Below are positions 47,574-57,938 of a DNA stretch of 64,000 nt, piece after piece (position 1 is the first letter of the stretch; every line of letters begins with the position of its first letter). A program made the translations under genes and the position numbers. The notes under the pieces were generated by a model that did not search any database, had not been told where the DNA came from, and saw only the letters and a program-made list of their open reading frames with translations. The stretch spans positions 3,246,501 through 3,310,500 of the forward strand of contig JARFJB010001355.1 in NCBI GenBank assembly GCA_036346205.1. The letters run 5' to 3'. The stretch is from Vesta saturnalis (taxonomy: Eukaryota > Arthropoda > Insecta > Coleoptera > Lampyridae).

Positions 47574-47849
47574 GGTCAAAGTAAAAATAGAAATTGCAAT
47601 GTCATCTTCATCATCATATTACAATTCTTAGAAGTCTAAAAGTGTAGTGGTCAAGGTCAAAGATTATTGATCTGTAGGGATATCGTATAACATTTCTTAG
47701 AAGTGTAAAAATAGAATAAGTTCATGGAAAGAAGAAGAAGCCTAGGTTAGCGGTTTTGAAGGATGTAGATTTATAATAAAAAGGCTTCCTTGGGTGTGTG
47801 GGATTTAGTATTAGCAGAAATGATGAAAATGGTAGTATGCAAGATAGGA

Positions 47850-48085
47850 AACGCAAGAAAAGAACAAGTATTAACTATTGTGGAGCGAAAGAAGAGGTTG
47901 GAGGTGTTGATACGAAAAATTAAAGATTTAAAGGTAGATTTAGAGGTGTATGAAATAAATAGAAGAATGAGACAGCTTCAGTATGGAAATAAAAAGAACA
48001 AGTATGAACTATTGTTGAGTGAAAGAAGAGGTTGGAGGTGTTGATATGAAAAATTAAAGATTTAGAAGGTAGATTTAGGGGTGTA
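47850..48085. repeat. Tandem duplication, ~145-bp unit
   Basis: The block AAGAACAAGTATTAACTATT...GGTTGGAGGTGTTGATACGA...GTAGATTTAGAGGTGTA at 47857-47947 recurs at 47995-48085 with about 90% identity. The open frame 47790-48044 spans both copies, and its coiled-coil look comes from the repeat. Confidence 0.75.
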
Positions 48086-48086
48086 C

Positions 48087-49160
48087 GCATTTTCACATAT
48101 AAATTTCTAATACTTGTTTTTAAGAAAAGTATGTAAATTTTTTTAAATCATGTAAAATTTGGGATTTTGTTCTTCCAAATATTAAGTTACCCAATTAGAT
48201 GTTTCATTACGGAAATTTGTATCCTATAAAAAGAATCTTTTAAAAACTGCATTTATGTATAATATTTTAACGAAATAAATGGATAATCATGTAACAAAAA
48301 CAAATTTCATATTATTAAAACTGTGTTATAGTTGATGTGAATATTTTACCTTAAGGAAAAAAGAATTAAAACATTTATTTTCACAACCTCTACACATTAT
48401 AGGTGATCTGAATATTTCACTATAAGAAATAAAGTAAAATAGAAAAAAATAAACATTTATTTACAAATAACACTAGTCTAACAATTATATTATATAGTGA
48501 TGAGAACGTTGGAAATGTACGAGGTGAAGCTGAAGATGAAGAGTTTAAAAATAAGAAGGTGCAAAATAAATAAATAATGTGTTATGAAGTTTGATTTAAC
48601 TATATTATAAAATCATAAGTTCGCATTTTCGCATATAAATTTCTAATGTTTGTTTTAAGAAAAGTATGTACATTTTTAAAAATCATGTAAAATTTGAGAT
48701 TTTGTTCTAAATATTATTATTATGTTACCGGGTTAGATGTTTTATTACGGAAATTTGTATCCTATAACAAGAATCTTTTAAAAACTGTATTTAAGTATAA
48801 TATTTAACGAAATAAATGGATAATCATGTAACGAAAAACAAATTTCATCTTACTAAAACTTTAGTAACATCAAAGAGATTTTGAACTTGGAAAAATTGTG
48901 CAAAATCGTTATGCAACTACTTATGATTTTTTACTGTTTATGTTTAATTCCACATGTAAAATTGCAATACTTTTTTGATGTATAATCTCTACACTTTATA
49001 GTTATAGGTGATGTGAATATTTCACCTTAAGGAAAAAGTAAAAGAATTAAAACGTTTATTTTCAAAACCTCTACACATTATAGGTGATCTGAATATTTCA
49101 CTATAAGAAAAAAAAGCCGAAAAAAGAATTAAACATTTATTTTACAAATAACAACAATTA
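48087..49160. repeat. Direct duplication of ~0.4-0.5 kb inside the Polinton left flank
   Basis: 48087-48325 matches 48617-48860 (words TTACGGAAATTTGTATCCTA, ACGAAATAAATGGATAATCA). 48330-48470 matches 48995-49160 (ATTATAGGTGATCTGAATAT, TTCACTATAAGAA). The order is kept, with ~150 bp of extra sequence in each copy. No gene lies here. Confidence 0.8.
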
Positions 49161-49240
49161 AAACTACTTTAGAAAAAATAATAAAAAAACTAAACTACAC
49201 TTAACACTCTAAGGATCCATATTGTCCAAGGCACGAAACA

Positions 49241-49483
49241 CTAGTTCTGCATTCCGATCAGTTTTTTCGGTCGATGCCAACCGTCCGTGGCCTCAGCTAA
49301 CTCCTTAGATAGCCGGGCCACACGATTCCTAAGTTCAGCCACACGATCTTGGTTCGAAATGCAGAAATCACGCAGCCACTCCAAATTTGTTTCCCGCAGA
49401 TGATGCAGCCTTACCGCGGGCTCGGGGAGTTGGTGCCCTTGCGAAAGCATGTCGAGCAGCAGGAGGTTTCTACCCCCACGCAT
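49241..49483 (-). CDS. Short ORF of unknown function in the Polinton left part
   Basis: An 80-codon frame of clearly higher GC than its surroundings. The second half (LRDFCISNQDRVAELRNRVA...LSKELAEA) has heptad-like spacing and could form a coiled coil. It runs against the polymerase that follows on the + strand. I do not recognise it. It may be a real small Polinton gene or a passenger sequence. Confidence 0.35.
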   Translation of the reverse strand: MRGGRNLLLLDMLSQGHQLPEPAVRLHHLRETNLEWLRDFCISNQDRVAELRNRVARLSKELAEATDGWHRPKKLIGMQN

Positions 49484-49769
49484 CCACCCCGGCGATGCTA
49501 CCGCGGAAGTAGCAGGAGTGATACTGTAAGTGGAAAATGAATCACATTAATAATGCAATCATCATACATAAATTAAGAAATAAGTAACTTTTGTCTTTGT
49601 AATAGTTCTAAAGTGTTTTTGTAGTCTGAAAATAGTTAACAAAACGGTCACTCCCCAGTTACGCTGATTTTTTTAAATTGTTCGTGTGTGTCTGTGTGAA
49701 TTTAAATAATATTTGTTTACATTGAATATTATAGCTTCTAAGGTAAATAAGCAGTTAAAATAATTAGAT

Positions 49770-52700
49770 ATGAATATAAATTCGGTTTCTGTTACAAGTA
49801 GTGAATTAATTAAGGTAATTCGCAAAGCTATTAAACTATTGAAAACTAAGGATGAAATAACCAGGCATATTCATATGTTAAGAAATAATATCAGAACTTT
49901 GAAAAAATTTATTAAAATTCAAATGTATACTGTAAATGAAAATCCACTTAGACTTGAAAGTAATTTATCAATTCTCAAATGTTATCTGGCGAAATTAAAT
50001 CAATTAAGACAGACTTTAGATAAAAGAGGCGCTGGTGTAGCAATCAGTTCAAGTAACTTGCAGTGGCACGATGTACAATCTTGCTTCAATGACAGATTAC
50101 TTACAGGTATTATAGTCAATTTAAATATTAAAGATCCGCTAGTATTCTTGAAATGTGCTTATAAAAGTTTTTCGAGAAAATTAATGTAATGTTACGACAA
50201 TCAATACTTAAACTAAATGTCGTTTTGGCGTGTCATTTCATTCAACCTCAAAACCTTGAGCTTGACTTAAAAACGTTTGCTTCCAAAAATGAAATTATAG
50301 ATGTTGGTACCGATCTTAAACAATGGTACAAACCGCATGTATTCGATAAACTTCAGGCAAAATTAGAAGAGTTTGCGGAAAGGGGTTCAGAATGGGCATT
50401 GCAAGAAATTTTACACTTAAAGGTTAATATTAACAGTTACATTCCTATAAGGGGAGGTGTTTCGACGTATGTTAAAGTACCTAATTTCATAGCAATGAAG
50501 CGGGCAGTTGTTAATGTAAAAAATAATGATGAATATTGTTTCTTGTGGGCCATAGTATCTGCTTTATTTCCAGTACAAAATCATAACGATAGAGTTTTTA
50601 GTTATCCTCATTTTAGCGATATTTTAAAATATGAATCTATTCATTTTCCTATTAAATTAAACGACATCGGCAAATTTGAAAAGTTAAACAACCTTTCAAT
50701 TAACTTATATTGTGTCAAGGGTAAAAAAGTGTTTCCATTTTTATTAAGTAAGAACCACATGAATAACAGAGTCAATTAATTTACTGATTTTACCTTACGA
50801 TTCAAATAACAAATGTGGTGCAGAAGAAGGTATACCAAGTTACATTAATAGTAATAATAATACACTTTATCACTTTACTTAGATAAAAAGTATGTCAGCT
50901 CTGTTTGCCAAGCAACTATCCAATAGGGATCATAAAAAATTTTTTTGTAATCGATGTCTGAATCATTTCTCTACAAACATTCTTTTAGAAAAGCATATAG
51001 CTCGTTGTCACGAAATTAATACGTGTTCCTCTAGATTACCGATGAGTGACGATGAAAACTTTTAGAATTTAAACATTTCACATATCAAGAAAAGTACCGT
51101 TCGTCATTTATGCAGACCTTGAAAGCATACTTGAAAAATCCTCTCGGGTAGACGATGAAGGAAGTAATACACGTGTATGCGAAAAACATGTTCCCTTTAG
51201 TATAGCTTATTATTTGAAATGTTCTTATAACGACTCATCTAAATTTCAGTTGTACAGGGGCGAGGATTGTATTACGTGGTTTGTTAATGAATTATTAAAT
51301 TTGGCGTATTGGGTTAACAATATATTTAATATGGTTGTACCAATGGATAACCTAACACAAGATCAGATTAAAGATTTTGAGAATGCGGTAGTATGTCATA
51401 TTTGTAGGAAACCATTTACGGGGGATAATATTAAAGTTAGAGACAACGATCATTTGACAGGAAAGTATAGATCCGCGGCACACAGAGGTTGTAATTTAAA
51501 TTTTAAGGTGTTCCATGTTATACCTGTAGTGTTTCACAATCTTAGTGGTTACGATTCGCACTTTATTATTCGCAAATTAGCAAACGGTTTTCCGGGCCAG
51601 GTCAAACTTTTACCGTTAAATAAAGAAAAATACATTTCATTCACCAAATTAGTCAACAATACAAGGATACACTATAGGTTTATTGACTCCTTTAGGTTCA
51701 TGAGTAGCAGTATTGAGAAATTGTCATCATATTTGGAGAATGATAAAAAAATATTACCCGATCAAATTGTAATAGTGATAATGAATTTAATTTATTAGTT
51801 TGTAAGGAGTCTTTCCATCTGAATATGTTGATTCTTGGGATAAACTTAATGAAACTACTTTACCTCCAAAACTGCATTTTTAGTAAGCTTCAAAACAAAG
51901 ATATTACGGATAAAGATTATATGCATGCCGTTAATGTTTGGAATACGTTTAGACTTGAAACGTTAGGTCAATACTCGGATTTATATCTAAAACAGATGTT
52001 TTACTTTTGGCGGATGTTTTGAAAATTTTCGTCGAACCTGCTTAAGCGCATATCAACTGGACCCTCTTTATTATTATACAGCGCCAGGTTTGGCATTTGA
52101 TGCAATGTTAAAATTTCTCAAGTTAGATTAGAACTTTTACCGATATCGACATGGTTATGTTCATCGAAAGAGATATTAGAGGAGGAGTATCGCAGTGTTC
52201 CAACCGTTACGCGAAAGCTAATAATAAATACATGGATGAAAGCTACGATTCTAGTATCCCAACGAGCTTTTCAATTTATTATGGTATTAACAACCTTTAT
52301 GGAAGAACAATGGAAGAATTTTTACCATATGGGAATTTTCTTTCATCGATGAGCCTAATATTGAATGCATATTAAATAATCCTAACGATTCAGACATTGG
52401 TTACATCATAGATTGTGACTTGGATTACCCACAGTTACATGAGTCCCATAGCGATCTACCTTTGGCACCTGAGCACATGATACCCCAGCCCCGTATTCCA
52501 AATCCAAATTAAAGAAATTATTGCTCACATTGTACCCAAAACGTAACTACGTTCTTCACTATAGGAATTTAAAATGTATTTAGAGCAGGGATTAAGACTA
52601 GTTAAAGTAAATCGGGTTTTACGTTTCAAACAGTCGGCGTGGTTAAAAACATATATAGCTTTGAACACAATGTTAAGGCAGGAATCAAAAATGAATTTGA

Positions 52701-53468
52701 TAAGAACTTTTTAAATTAATGATTAATAGCGTTTTTGGTAAACTTATGGAAAATGTTCGCAAATATAAGGATGTGCGTTTAGTCACAAAATGGGAGGGTT
52801 GCTTTGGGGCTCGCGCACTTATATCAAACCCAATTTTCATAGTTGTGTTATATTTGACAACGATATGATTATAATAGAAATGAACAAATTGGAAGTTTTT
52901 TGAATAAACCTATATATGCAGGATTTTCGGTATTAGATGTTTCAAAACCTTTTATATGATTTTCATTATAATTATATTTTAAAGAAATTTAAAATAATTC
53001 CAAACTCTTGTATACGGATACAGACAGTCTTGTGTATGCCTTCTCTGTACCCGACATATATCAGAGTATGAAAGAGGATATTAATAGATTTGATACCTCA
53101 GACTATGATCCCGATAACGTTTATAACATTCCATTAGTTAACAAAAAAGTGCCAGGCTCAATGAAAGATGAAAATCACGGTAAAATTATGTTAGAGTTTG
53201 TTGGTTTACGCTCAAAATGTATGCATACTCTGTTAACCAACACAAAGTTGTAAAGAAGTCCAAAGGTTCTACATCGGCTAGTGTCAGACAAGTTACATTA
53301 GATGATTATAAAAGGGCTCTGTTCGACTATAACATTGTAAAGCGTCACCAGCGTCTTATAAGATCAAAAAAACATTCGGTGTTTACAATAAAACAAAATA
53401 AGGTGGTTCTTAGTCCTTATGATGATAAAAGATTAATACATTTTGGGTTAACTGATACTCGTCCTTAG
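49770..53468 (+). pseudogene. Polinton protein-primed type B DNA polymerase, multiply frameshifted
   Basis: Blocks in family order: 49770-50189 (N-terminal region with WHDVQSCFNDR), 50189-50779 (PIRGGVSTYVKVPNFIAMKR; CFLWAIVSALFPV), 51214-51798 (CHICRKPF, the DHDHLTGKYRSAAHRGCN-like zinc/HNH-like patch, VVFHNLSGYDSHF exonuclease segment). Then about 52010-52180 (YYYTAPGLAFDAML) and 52151-52375 (GGVSQCSNRYAKAN, IYYGINNLYG). 53008-53468 holds the catalytic YTDTDSLVY. At least seven frameshifts or stops separate the blocks, near 50186, 50777, 51062, 51796, 52020, 52373 and 53250. Living relatives replicate the element from a terminal protein primer; this copy cannot. Confidence 0.9.
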
Positions 53469-53598
53469 GGATTTAATGTTACATGATCTTATACTTTTCT
53501 TTTGTTGTAGAAATCATAAAATGAGTAATCAACAATCTCTAAAAAAAAAATGGATGAGGAATTAACGTTCCTCGCAAGAAATTTATAAGAAATTTTTG

Positions 53599-54135
53599 AA
53601 GCATGCCTTAATTAACGTAAAGGTTAAGTTAGACCGTTATATTAAAATGTTATTAGAAGTTTGTGTAGAAAAAGATTTTATAACTGATATAGAATTAGAA
53701 AATGTAACTGGTCAAATTAATGTTTCCTTAAATTTAAAAATTTCTTTTAAAAGATATGTATGTAACTTGCTAAACGATAATGATAATTGCTTTACACCTA
53801 AAGTACAATATAGTATCGAAAATATTAACAAACATTATCATGACATTACTTGCGCTACTAACGAATTTATTTCAACTGCTGCTTATTATGCTAACTGTAA
53901 ATCACTTAAGCTATATATCGATGTAATTAATGAGCAAAACTTTAAATACACTTTTCAACCGTCAAAAAATTATGAACATTTCACAACATACAACTGGATT
54001 CTGGAAAACGTTGAAAAAGGTCGGAAAGGCGAACGGTTAGGTTGGACAAGCGGACCTGACTCTGGGAAATGGCCATCAGTTAAGTTTGAGGACTACAAAG
54101 ACACTTTAGGTTTAATACATAAGATAATTAGATAG
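53599..54135 (+). CDS. Polinton ORF of unknown function, ~179 codons
   Basis: An uninterrupted frame just downstream of the polymerase, same strand. The N-terminal half is helical and basic (KVKLDRYIKMLLEVCVEKDF). The C-terminal half has short conserved-looking words (YNWILENVEKGRKGERLGW, SGPDSGKWPS). No signal peptide or membrane segment is visible. I do not recognise the family. Its intactness next to a ruined polymerase is notable. Confidence 0.5.
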   Translation, partial: KHALINVKVKLDRYIKMLLEVCVEKDFITDIELENVTGQINVSLNLKISFKRYVCNLLNDNDNCFTPKVQYSIENINKHYHDITCATNEFISTAAYYANCKSLKLYIDVINEQNFKYTFQPSKNYEHFTTYNWILENVEKGRKGERLGWTSGPDSGKWPSVKFEDYKDTLGLIHKIIR

Positions 54136-54487
54136 ATTAAACAAAAAAATTTATGTATATATCAGTATGTTTTTATTAATAAAAAAATAAATTACAATTT
54201 GTCTTTTATTATTATTTTTCTTACAGAAATTACATCCTATGTTAGTCTGTACCTTAAGTACACTATATTACAATAATTTATTATTCATATTAGTCAATAC
54301 CTATACAAGCCGGACATTTATATCCGTTATTAAACCAATAGTGATGCTTTCTACAGTAATTTAAGTGTTCCAAACTTCTTGTTGTTTTTACCGGCATTAT
54401 TGAAATACAAATGAGCTTATTATACAATCCTCTATTGCTTATAAATTTGAGTTTTTATTTCTAGTTAAGTAGTTAACAATAATATGC
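54136..54487. other. Polinton intergenic segment between converging genes
   Basis: AT-rich, between the + strand ORF and the - strand integrase 3' end. No coding signal and no strong hairpin was noted. Confidence 0.4.
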
Positions 54488-55384
54488 TTATAAAACTTTA
54501 TTGTCATCGTCGATCCACGAGTATTCGTTTAATCCCAACCATTTCACGTACACTTTATTCTTCTTACGTCGAATAACCTTTTCCACCAAGTACACATCCG
54601 GATATTTAGCTTTTTGCAGTTCCTGTCCATAAAATCCACCTAGTATAGGTGTATCTTTCATGTCTTCTAGCAAGTACGTGACCGGATTGGTTACGCGTAC
54701 TTTAACAATCTTGAAAAGTTCACTAGACCAGTTTGGTATATAACCTTTATCAAAGATGCTTTTAAATTTACTAATGCGGACTATGTCACCCACCATGAAC
54801 CGATGGTTTTATTAAAGATTTTCAGATTCGAATATACATTAAGCTTTGTGTTAGCATTTACTTCGCTAGGTTTCATTCCGATCTTTCGATGTTTACGGTT
54901 ATTGTACTCTGTCGTCACTTCTTCGAGAAGTGGACCACTCCATACGTATTTTCCATGCACCCCAAATTTTTATACGGGGTATTCTTGATTGTCCTAATCA
55001 CTTTTCTGCTATGCTAGCCTTTTTAGTGCTGTAGGTGGAATAGTGATTAATGTTATGTTTTATCATCAGGTTAGCGAAATGCTTATTGTAGAACTCTTTT
55101 CCAGCATCTGTTTGCAGATTTTTGGGAGTCCGTTCTTTAAAAATGGTTTGCATAGCTTTCATAACTTCTTCCCCCGTCTTCGTCTTCAAACCTCTCGTCC
55201 ATAGGTATTTAGAGAAACAGTCGATAACTACCAGGATGTATCTGTAGCCCTTATTCTGTTTGGAGTAAGGTATAAATTCAGCTAAATCGGCTTGCCATAG
55301 ATCATCGAATCCCTTAATAATAGTGCGTCTACGAGGGAAATTTTTGCGTGCCGGTTTATGCAACTCGTTTACCACTTGTTCCAT
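54488..55384 (-). pseudogene. Polinton retroviral-type (rve) integrase, broken
   Basis: The core frame 55384-54998 begins NELHKPARKNFPRR and carries the catalytic D-D-E residues: FDDLWQADLAEF (Asp), NLQTDAGKEFYN (Asp) and KKASIAEK (Glu). A stop follows at once (AEK then TAG), and the next ~200 bp read on in other frames. The C-terminal frame 54796-54488 ends with a chromodomain-like piece (YLVEKVIRRKKNKVYVKWLG, YSWID). The intact family protein joins the element ends to target DNA, making 6-bp duplications like the AAATAT found here. It overlaps the next - strand gene by 16 bp (55369-55384). Confidence 0.9.
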
Positions 55385-55761
55385 CCTTTCTTATTGTTCC
55401 ATCCTTTACTTAACGTTTCTTTAGTTGCATTTAAATCTGCTTGTACTACCTCAAGATAATTACGAACATCATCTATAAGCGACGCCACTAACTGAAGACA
55501 AAACTCGAGGTAACAACCTTTATTTATGGCATCGGAGTCTTCTTGAGGATCGGCTACCGCTCTTAAGCGGTTGCCATTTAAATGGAACCTCGTCAGTTGA
55601 TAGTGCTGTAAGGTTAGCGCGTCTTGAGGTTCGATGGGATCGGCTACATTAGTTAAACGCTTATTTTCGACATTAAATTTATCGTCGGTAATGGAGAATT
55701 GCGATTTTAGCAGTTTATGGAATTGAGCGTGAACATGAGAGCGTCCAAACTTGTCCATCAT
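55369..55761 (-). CDS. Polinton fibre-like structural protein (repeat of N-x-x-ADP-DA motif)
   Basis: 130 codons. Two tandem copies of a phage-tail-fibre-like motif are visible: KRLTNVADPIEPQDALTL and NRLRAVADPQEDSDAINKGC, each with an Asn-Arg/Lys-Leu start and a DA end. In Polinton-like elements proteins with this motif lie next to capsid genes; a role in a fibre or in attachment is an inference. The C-terminal third is helical, with a simple GWNNKKGWN ending. No interruption is seen. Confidence 0.6.
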   Translation of the reverse strand: MMDKFGRSHVHAQFHKLLKSQFSITDDKFNVENKRLTNVADPIEPQDALTLQHYQLTRFHLNGNRLRAVADPQEDSDAINKGCYLEFCLQLVASLIDDVRNYLEVVQADLNATKETLSKGWNNKKGWNKW

Positions 55762-55769
55762 TGCGCGAA

Positions 55770-56679
55770 CTATAGTTGACTAAAAAAGTTTTCGGAGGGT
55801 TTCTCAATATATCCATCTTCGTATAGTTCTTCCACGACTGATATGATATCATTAACGAGCCCAGTATTACCGGCCATTTTTTCAGCCCACAGGACCTCCA
55901 AATCTTGAATCAATTCATGCACGTTGTTCCAGTATTTGTATTCAACTGGTCGTCCAATTTCTTTGAATATTGTAACTTCACCACCCTTTTTCTCCTTCAC
56001 CCCCACCTTCTCCAGTAAGGGTTTAATTATCCCTGTATATTTTTTGGCACGTGTACCTTTCAATTGTTCATCCGGGTTATCACGACGAGTTGCATTAGTT
56101 GCAATTAAGATTTGTGTATAGTTCGTCTCGTCTTCGCTAGTTATTAACGATAAACGATAGCCTGGTGGGACAGACACGTCTATTTCATACAGCACCTTCG
56201 CTGGATTCCCGTTTCTATACGAGCCATTGACAATATTACACTCTATGTGAATATTTGTATGTTTAATTATTTGTATATCTAATACAGATATGTAAAACGT
56301 TAGCTTCCAATATCACCGGTTCAAAACCTAGCATACGTCCAATGGAATCCTTTTGAGTAAAATCTATGTCACATTCACAGCTAAGCTCGCACTTGAGCGT
56401 GTTATTATTTGCCCTTAAACTAAAGAGACTTGTTGGAATGTGTGTTTTTATATAGATGCTCAGTTCTTCCAACTCGTATGCGCCATGTGGAATTTCAATA
56501 GCGTTGAGTTCTGTCGCTTTTATGTAATAAAATTTATCGTTTCCAGCGTGTATATTCCTTATGCTATTACAACCGTAAAATCCGAAGACACCGATTACGT
56601 AGGTTTTAAGTTCGATCGGGGGGTAAAAGTTATTACTCGCTATGTTACCAACACCCTCTACACTGAAGGTGATTGACAT
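55770..56679 (-). pseudogene. Polinton capsid-like (minor capsid/penton type) protein fused by frameshift to a second domain
   Basis: Frame 56679-56263 reads IELKTYVIGVFGFYGCNSI, GAYELEELSIYI, LFSLRANNNTLKCELSCECD, IDFTQKDSIGRMLGF. A one-base shift near 56290 then continues as HIECNIVNGSYRNG and SVPPGY (frame to 55770). This order is known from an abundant insect repeat protein that I take to be the Polinton minor capsid protein. After PPGY the expected strand region is missing. A different conserved piece follows (VEYKYWNNVHELIQDLEVLW, AGNTGLVNDIISVVEELYE), normally a separate small Polinton gene, so a deletion probably fused two genes. Confidence 0.6.
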
Positions 56680-56710
56680 GGTGACTGCATGTTCCCAACT
56701 ACTGAATATG

Positions 56711-57862
56711 CTATTTATATAGGAACTTTAAACAGAGATGTCCACAATTTGTGGTACCGAATTGTTGCTCTTGAGAGTAATTATAGTATATTTTGCAATG
56801 GTGAAAATAGTCCAGAACTTCTCTCGGTGGTGGAATATTTCCGAAACTATCATAGTACCATACGCTTCCATCACGTTTTTTGTAACAAACCCAATGAGTA
56901 CCACGTCCCTTTTGGTTATCCAAATTAATAATACCAGCCTCGTTATTCCATGACAATTTTGGCATACTATCTCTCATAAACACACCCCTAAAGTATGGTA
57001 CATTCCTTGCGTGCTCTCTTAGCTCTACATTAGTCAACGGTCTTTTCGGTAATTTTTGAAGTTTTTTTTTTTTATTTATTATTGGTTTCAAGTGCCAAGC
57101 CATACCTCCTCCTGACCGATAGGGTTTCAAAAATATCACCCCACCGGATTTCTTTCCTACAGCGATGGCCTCCATTGTACGATTATGGCGCGAAGTTTCA
57201 TCTAACATTTTCCTTGCACTACTAGATGCGTTAACTGCTTTTGCAATACCCGCTGCCCCTCCAGCTAAAGCACCGACCGCAGATAATCCCGCAAATAACG
57301 GTATAAGAAATGGTAAAAATCCACCCTCTTTAGGTAGCGGAATTACTCTGGGAACGCTTACTTTCCCCTTCCCACCTAATCTTTTTACAGTCAGTTTTGC
57401 TGCTGTAAGAGCTGATTTTATAGCCTTTATGGTTCTAGGACTGTTTTTCATTTTCTTGCAAATTATTCTATGTAATTTCAATAGGCTGCTATGCGATCGT
57501 TTTGTTCTGCTAACACCCATCCCTAACTTTCGTTTTGCCTTCATTATACCTGCTACAGCTAAAGCCTCTGTGCGTTCACCTAACTTTGCGTCGGGTGCCT
57601 TAACACGGTCCCAAGCTTTTCTTTCCAAAATATAATCAGCTCGATGTCTACTAACCAAGTCTTTACTATCCCTATAACTGATATCGTGAGCTTTGCAGTG
57701 AGCGTCTAGAAGGTTGATACCGGGATCACCACGCTGAAGCCTTTTATCTAATTTAGTTCCGGGACCACAATACTGATACCCTGAAATATGGAGCTCAACG
57801 GGTAGCTTATTAATGAGAGTATTAACCAGACCACGTGCACTTCTCCGCTTCCCAACTAACAT
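56711..57862 (-). CDS. Polinton PLA2-like/adenain-type cysteine protease fusion protein, intact
   Basis: 383 codons without interruption. Residues about 28-65 form a parvovirus-VP1-like phospholipase A2 motif: YCGPGTKLDKR (calcium loop) and DAHCKAHDISY (catalytic His-Asp). A basic region follows, and at about 185-212 a Gly/Ala-rich hydrophobic helix (FLIPLFAGLSAVGALAGGAA) typical of membrane-active capsid peptides. Residues about 280-383 match the adenovirus-type maturation protease PRO: His in GTHWVCYKKRD, Asp in WYYDSFG and Cys in GTTNCGHLCLKFL. Joined, these parts would breach endosomal membranes and process capsid proteins. In an otherwise ruined element this ORF is strikingly whole. Whether one protein or a read-through of two merged genes is normal for the family cannot be judged here. 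Confidence 0.85.
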   Translation of the reverse strand: MLVGKRRSARGLVNTLINKLPVELHISGYQYCGPGTKLDKRLQRGDPGINLLDAHCKAHDISYRDSKDLVSRHRADYILERKAWDRVKAPDAKLGERTEALAVAGIMKAKRKLGMGVSRTKRSHSSLLKLHRIICKKMKNSPRTIKAIKSALTAAKLTVKRLGGKGKVSVPRVIPLPKEGGFLPFLIPLFAGLSAVGALAGGAAGIAKAVNASSSARKMLDETSRHNRTMEAIAVGKKSGGVIFLKPYRSGGGMAWHLKPIINKKKKLQKLPKRPLTNVELREHARNVPYFRGVFMRDSMPKLSWNNEAGIINLDNQKGRGTHWVCYKKRDGSVWYYDSFGNIPPPREVLDYFHHCKIYYNYSQEQQFGTTNCGHLCLKFLYK

Positions 57863-57938
57863 TGTTTGTGTGAAGGGAGGAATTGTTATATTTATAGGTA
57901 ACGATCAAGAACAGGCAGATTTTTTATCAATATTTTAT

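Noticed and set aside
47790..48044. Coiled-coil-like ORF of 84 codons in the Polinton left part
   Set aside because: It is made of two copies of a tandem nucleotide repeat and has no counterpart in the expected gene order; treated as repeat.
57165..57635. 156-codon open frame on the + strand
   Set aside because: Shadow of the intact PLA2-protease gene on the opposite strand.
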